A DNA stretch of 64,000 nt from Croceicoccus mobilis. GTDB taxonomy: Bacteria; Pseudomonadota; Alphaproteobacteria; Sphingomonadales; Sphingomonadaceae. The translations under genes were made by a program, and so were the position numbers. Location: assembly GCF_001661965.1 (NCBI RefSeq), contig NZ_LYWZ01000025.1:62001-126000 (forward strand). Reading direction: 5' to 3'. Positions 62,960-64,000 of the stretch are shown here, in pieces (within the stretch, counting starts at the first letter, position 1; every line of letters begins with the position of its first letter). The notes beneath the pieces were generated by a model. It worked only from the letters and a program-made list of their open reading frames with translations. It did not search any database and was not told where the DNA came from.

Positions 62960-64000
62960 TCAGGTAAAGCTGGATCCGGTCTCTGCCTTTTCTTTGAGCA
63001 ACTTGGCCGGTTCGATGCCCATCGCTTCGAGACCCGAAATAATCGTGCCAAGACCGTGAATATCGGCCCAGCACATCGGGCCTCCCTGATAGGATGGCCA
63101 GTTATACCCCAGAATTGCCGCGACATCGATATCGCCGGCGCGCAGGGCGATTCCTTCTTCCAGGATCTTGGCGCCCTCATTGATCACCGGATACAGCAGG
63201 CTGGCCACGATCTCTTCGGGAGAGAGCGCTGGAGCAGTTTCGATGCCATTGGCCTCGCGGACCTTCTCGATCACCTCCAGCGCCGCTGGCGAGGGGGTTG
63301 AACGGCGCTTCTCGTCATAATCATAGAAACCGCCATTCAGCTTCTGGCCGCGGCGTTCCAGCTTCACCAGTTCGCCCGTCATGGTGACGTCGCCGGGGAA
63401 GGTGATGACGTCGAGCCCGATCAGGTCGAGCAGTGCGATCGGCCCCATGGCAAAGCCATAGGCTTTCATCGCGGCGTCGATTTCCTGCATCGGCGTACCC
63501 TTCAAAAGCATCTGCTGGCTGGCGACCATGTAGGGGAACATCAGGCGGTTCGCGATGAAGCCATCGCACACGCCTGCCAGAACGGGCGTTTTCCGAAGCG
63601 CTTTGCCCAGTTTCATGCCGGTCGCGATCACGCTGTCGCTGCTCTTGTCGCCGCGCACGACTTCGAGCAGCGGCATCACATTGGCGGGCGAGAAGAAGTG
63701 CAGGCCGACCACCATCTCGGGCCGCTTTGTCATCGCCGCGATATGGTTGAGGTCGAGAAAGCTGGTGTTGGAAGCGAGGATCGCCCCGTCCTTTGCAATG
63801 GCATCGAGGCGGGTGAACACCTTTTCCTTGATCTCCATGCTTTCGAATACCGCCTCGATGACCAGATCGACATCGGCGAGATCATCCATTTCCAGCGTGC
63901 CGGTGATGAGGCCCATGCGCATTTCGACGTCTTCGGCCGTCATGCGGCCCTTCTTCGCCGTGTTCTCGTAATTCTTGCGGATCACGCTCAGCCCGCGCTC
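62960..64000 (-). CDS. 3-Hydroxyacyl-CoA dehydrogenase / multifunctional fatty-acid oxidation protein (partial)
   Basis: The frame runs from 62960 through the window edge, so the N-terminus is missing. The visible 346 residues start in the NAD-binding domain (ADVDLVIEAVFESMEIKEKV, ILASNTSFLDLNHIA), with the catalytic His region VGLHFFSPANVMPLLEVV and the C-terminal domains GFIANRLMFPYMVASQQMLL and LLDLIGLDVITFPGD. A second C-terminal repeat has DIDVAAILGYNWPSYQGGPM. This layout belongs to FadJ/FadB-type proteins, in which an enoyl-CoA hydratase domain precedes; that part would be outside the window. Beta-oxidation role. Confidence 0.9.
   Translation of the reverse strand, partial: ERGLSVIRKNYENTAKKGRMTAEDVEMRMGLITGTLEMDDLADVDLVIEAVFESMEIKEKVFTRLDAIAKDGAILASNTSFLDLNHIAAMTKRPEMVVGLHFFSPANVMPLLEVVRGDKSSDSVIATGMKLGKALRKTPVLAGVCDGFIANRLMFPYMVASQQMLLKGTPMQEIDAAMKAYGFAMGPIALLDLIGLDVITFPGDVTMTGELVKLERRGQKLNGGFYDYDEKRRSTPSPAALEVIEKVREANGIETAPALSPEEIVASLLYPVINEGAKILEEGIALRAGDIDVAAILGYNWPSYQGGPMCWADIHGLGTIISGLEAMGIEPAKLLKEKAETGSSFT

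Overview
The window is a compact, GC-rich chromosomal segment of an alphaproteobacterium, most likely a member of the Sphingomonadales (Erythrobacteraceae or Sphingomonadaceae). The placement rests on gene content and order: mdh, sucD and sucA together, pdhC with a thioesterase and lpd, hrcA and grpE apart from dnaK and dnaJ, a vgr-related zinc-binding protein, a NifU-like scaffold beside cvpA and radA, PhaR, and an alphaproteobacterial sigma-32 promoter at dnaK. Protein-level resemblances come from memory of the families, not from a search. No IS element, integrase, CRISPR array, rRNA or convincing tRNA was seen, so this looks like core chromosome with small accessory insertions.

Layout. 1-4602 (minus): TCA genes mdh, a small secreted protein, sucD and sucA (sucA runs off the left edge). 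4603-9627 (plus): a cobalamin riboswitch followed by a btuB-btuF-btuC-btuD uptake operon. 9827-12313 (minus): a trimeric autotransporter adhesin with 14-residue stalk repeats, separated by an AT-rich gap from a two-component system (12984-14998). 15128-17337: beta-carbonic anhydrase and SulP transporter. 17629-21785: an MHYT/PAS/GGDEF/EAL protein facing a small minus-strand group (two small unknown or frameshifted frames, a PilZ-like protein, a DUF2938 membrane protein). 21792-23140: rdgB and rph. 23784-30492: hrcA, grpE, dnaK and dnaJ, interrupted by a glycine-zipper lipoprotein, a vgr-related protein and a PCuAC copper chaperone. 30499-38816: patatin-like DUF3376 protein, radA, cvpA, NifU-like scaffold, MHS-type transporter, alr, phaR. 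39005-43741: proS of the archaeal/eukaryotic type, a DUF805 protein, rnr. 43757-45030: DUF4197 protein and a universal stress protein. 45234-48377: pdhC, acyl-CoA thioesterase, lpdA. 48461-55859: a LysR regulator divergent from a valine-catabolism run (mmsA, two small lipoproteins, acyl-CoA dehydrogenase, 3-hydroxyisobutyryl-CoA hydrolase, enoyl-CoA hydratase, mmsB). 55864-64000: PilZ, a small secreted protein, a membrane-anchored Mur-ligase-like protein with an alpha/beta hydrolase and a divergent Ddl-like ATP-grasp ligase, a secreted EF-hand-like protein, glk, a membrane protein, and a fadB/fadJ-type protein cut by the right edge.

Functional links. The valine genes cover every step from isobutyryl-CoA to propionyl-CoA. 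The B12 operon has all the parts of a TonB/ABC uptake route and sits under a B12 riboswitch, which fits use of imported B12 in propionyl-CoA metabolism (an inference; no mutase lies here). The most interesting less-described material is the Mur-like/hydrolase/Ddl-like trio at 56908-60566, the TGC-rich operator in front of phaR, the c-di-GMP neighbourhood at 17629-21173 with a possible frameshifted small gene, and the vgr-related protein whose conserved coding seems to begin upstream of any normal start codon.
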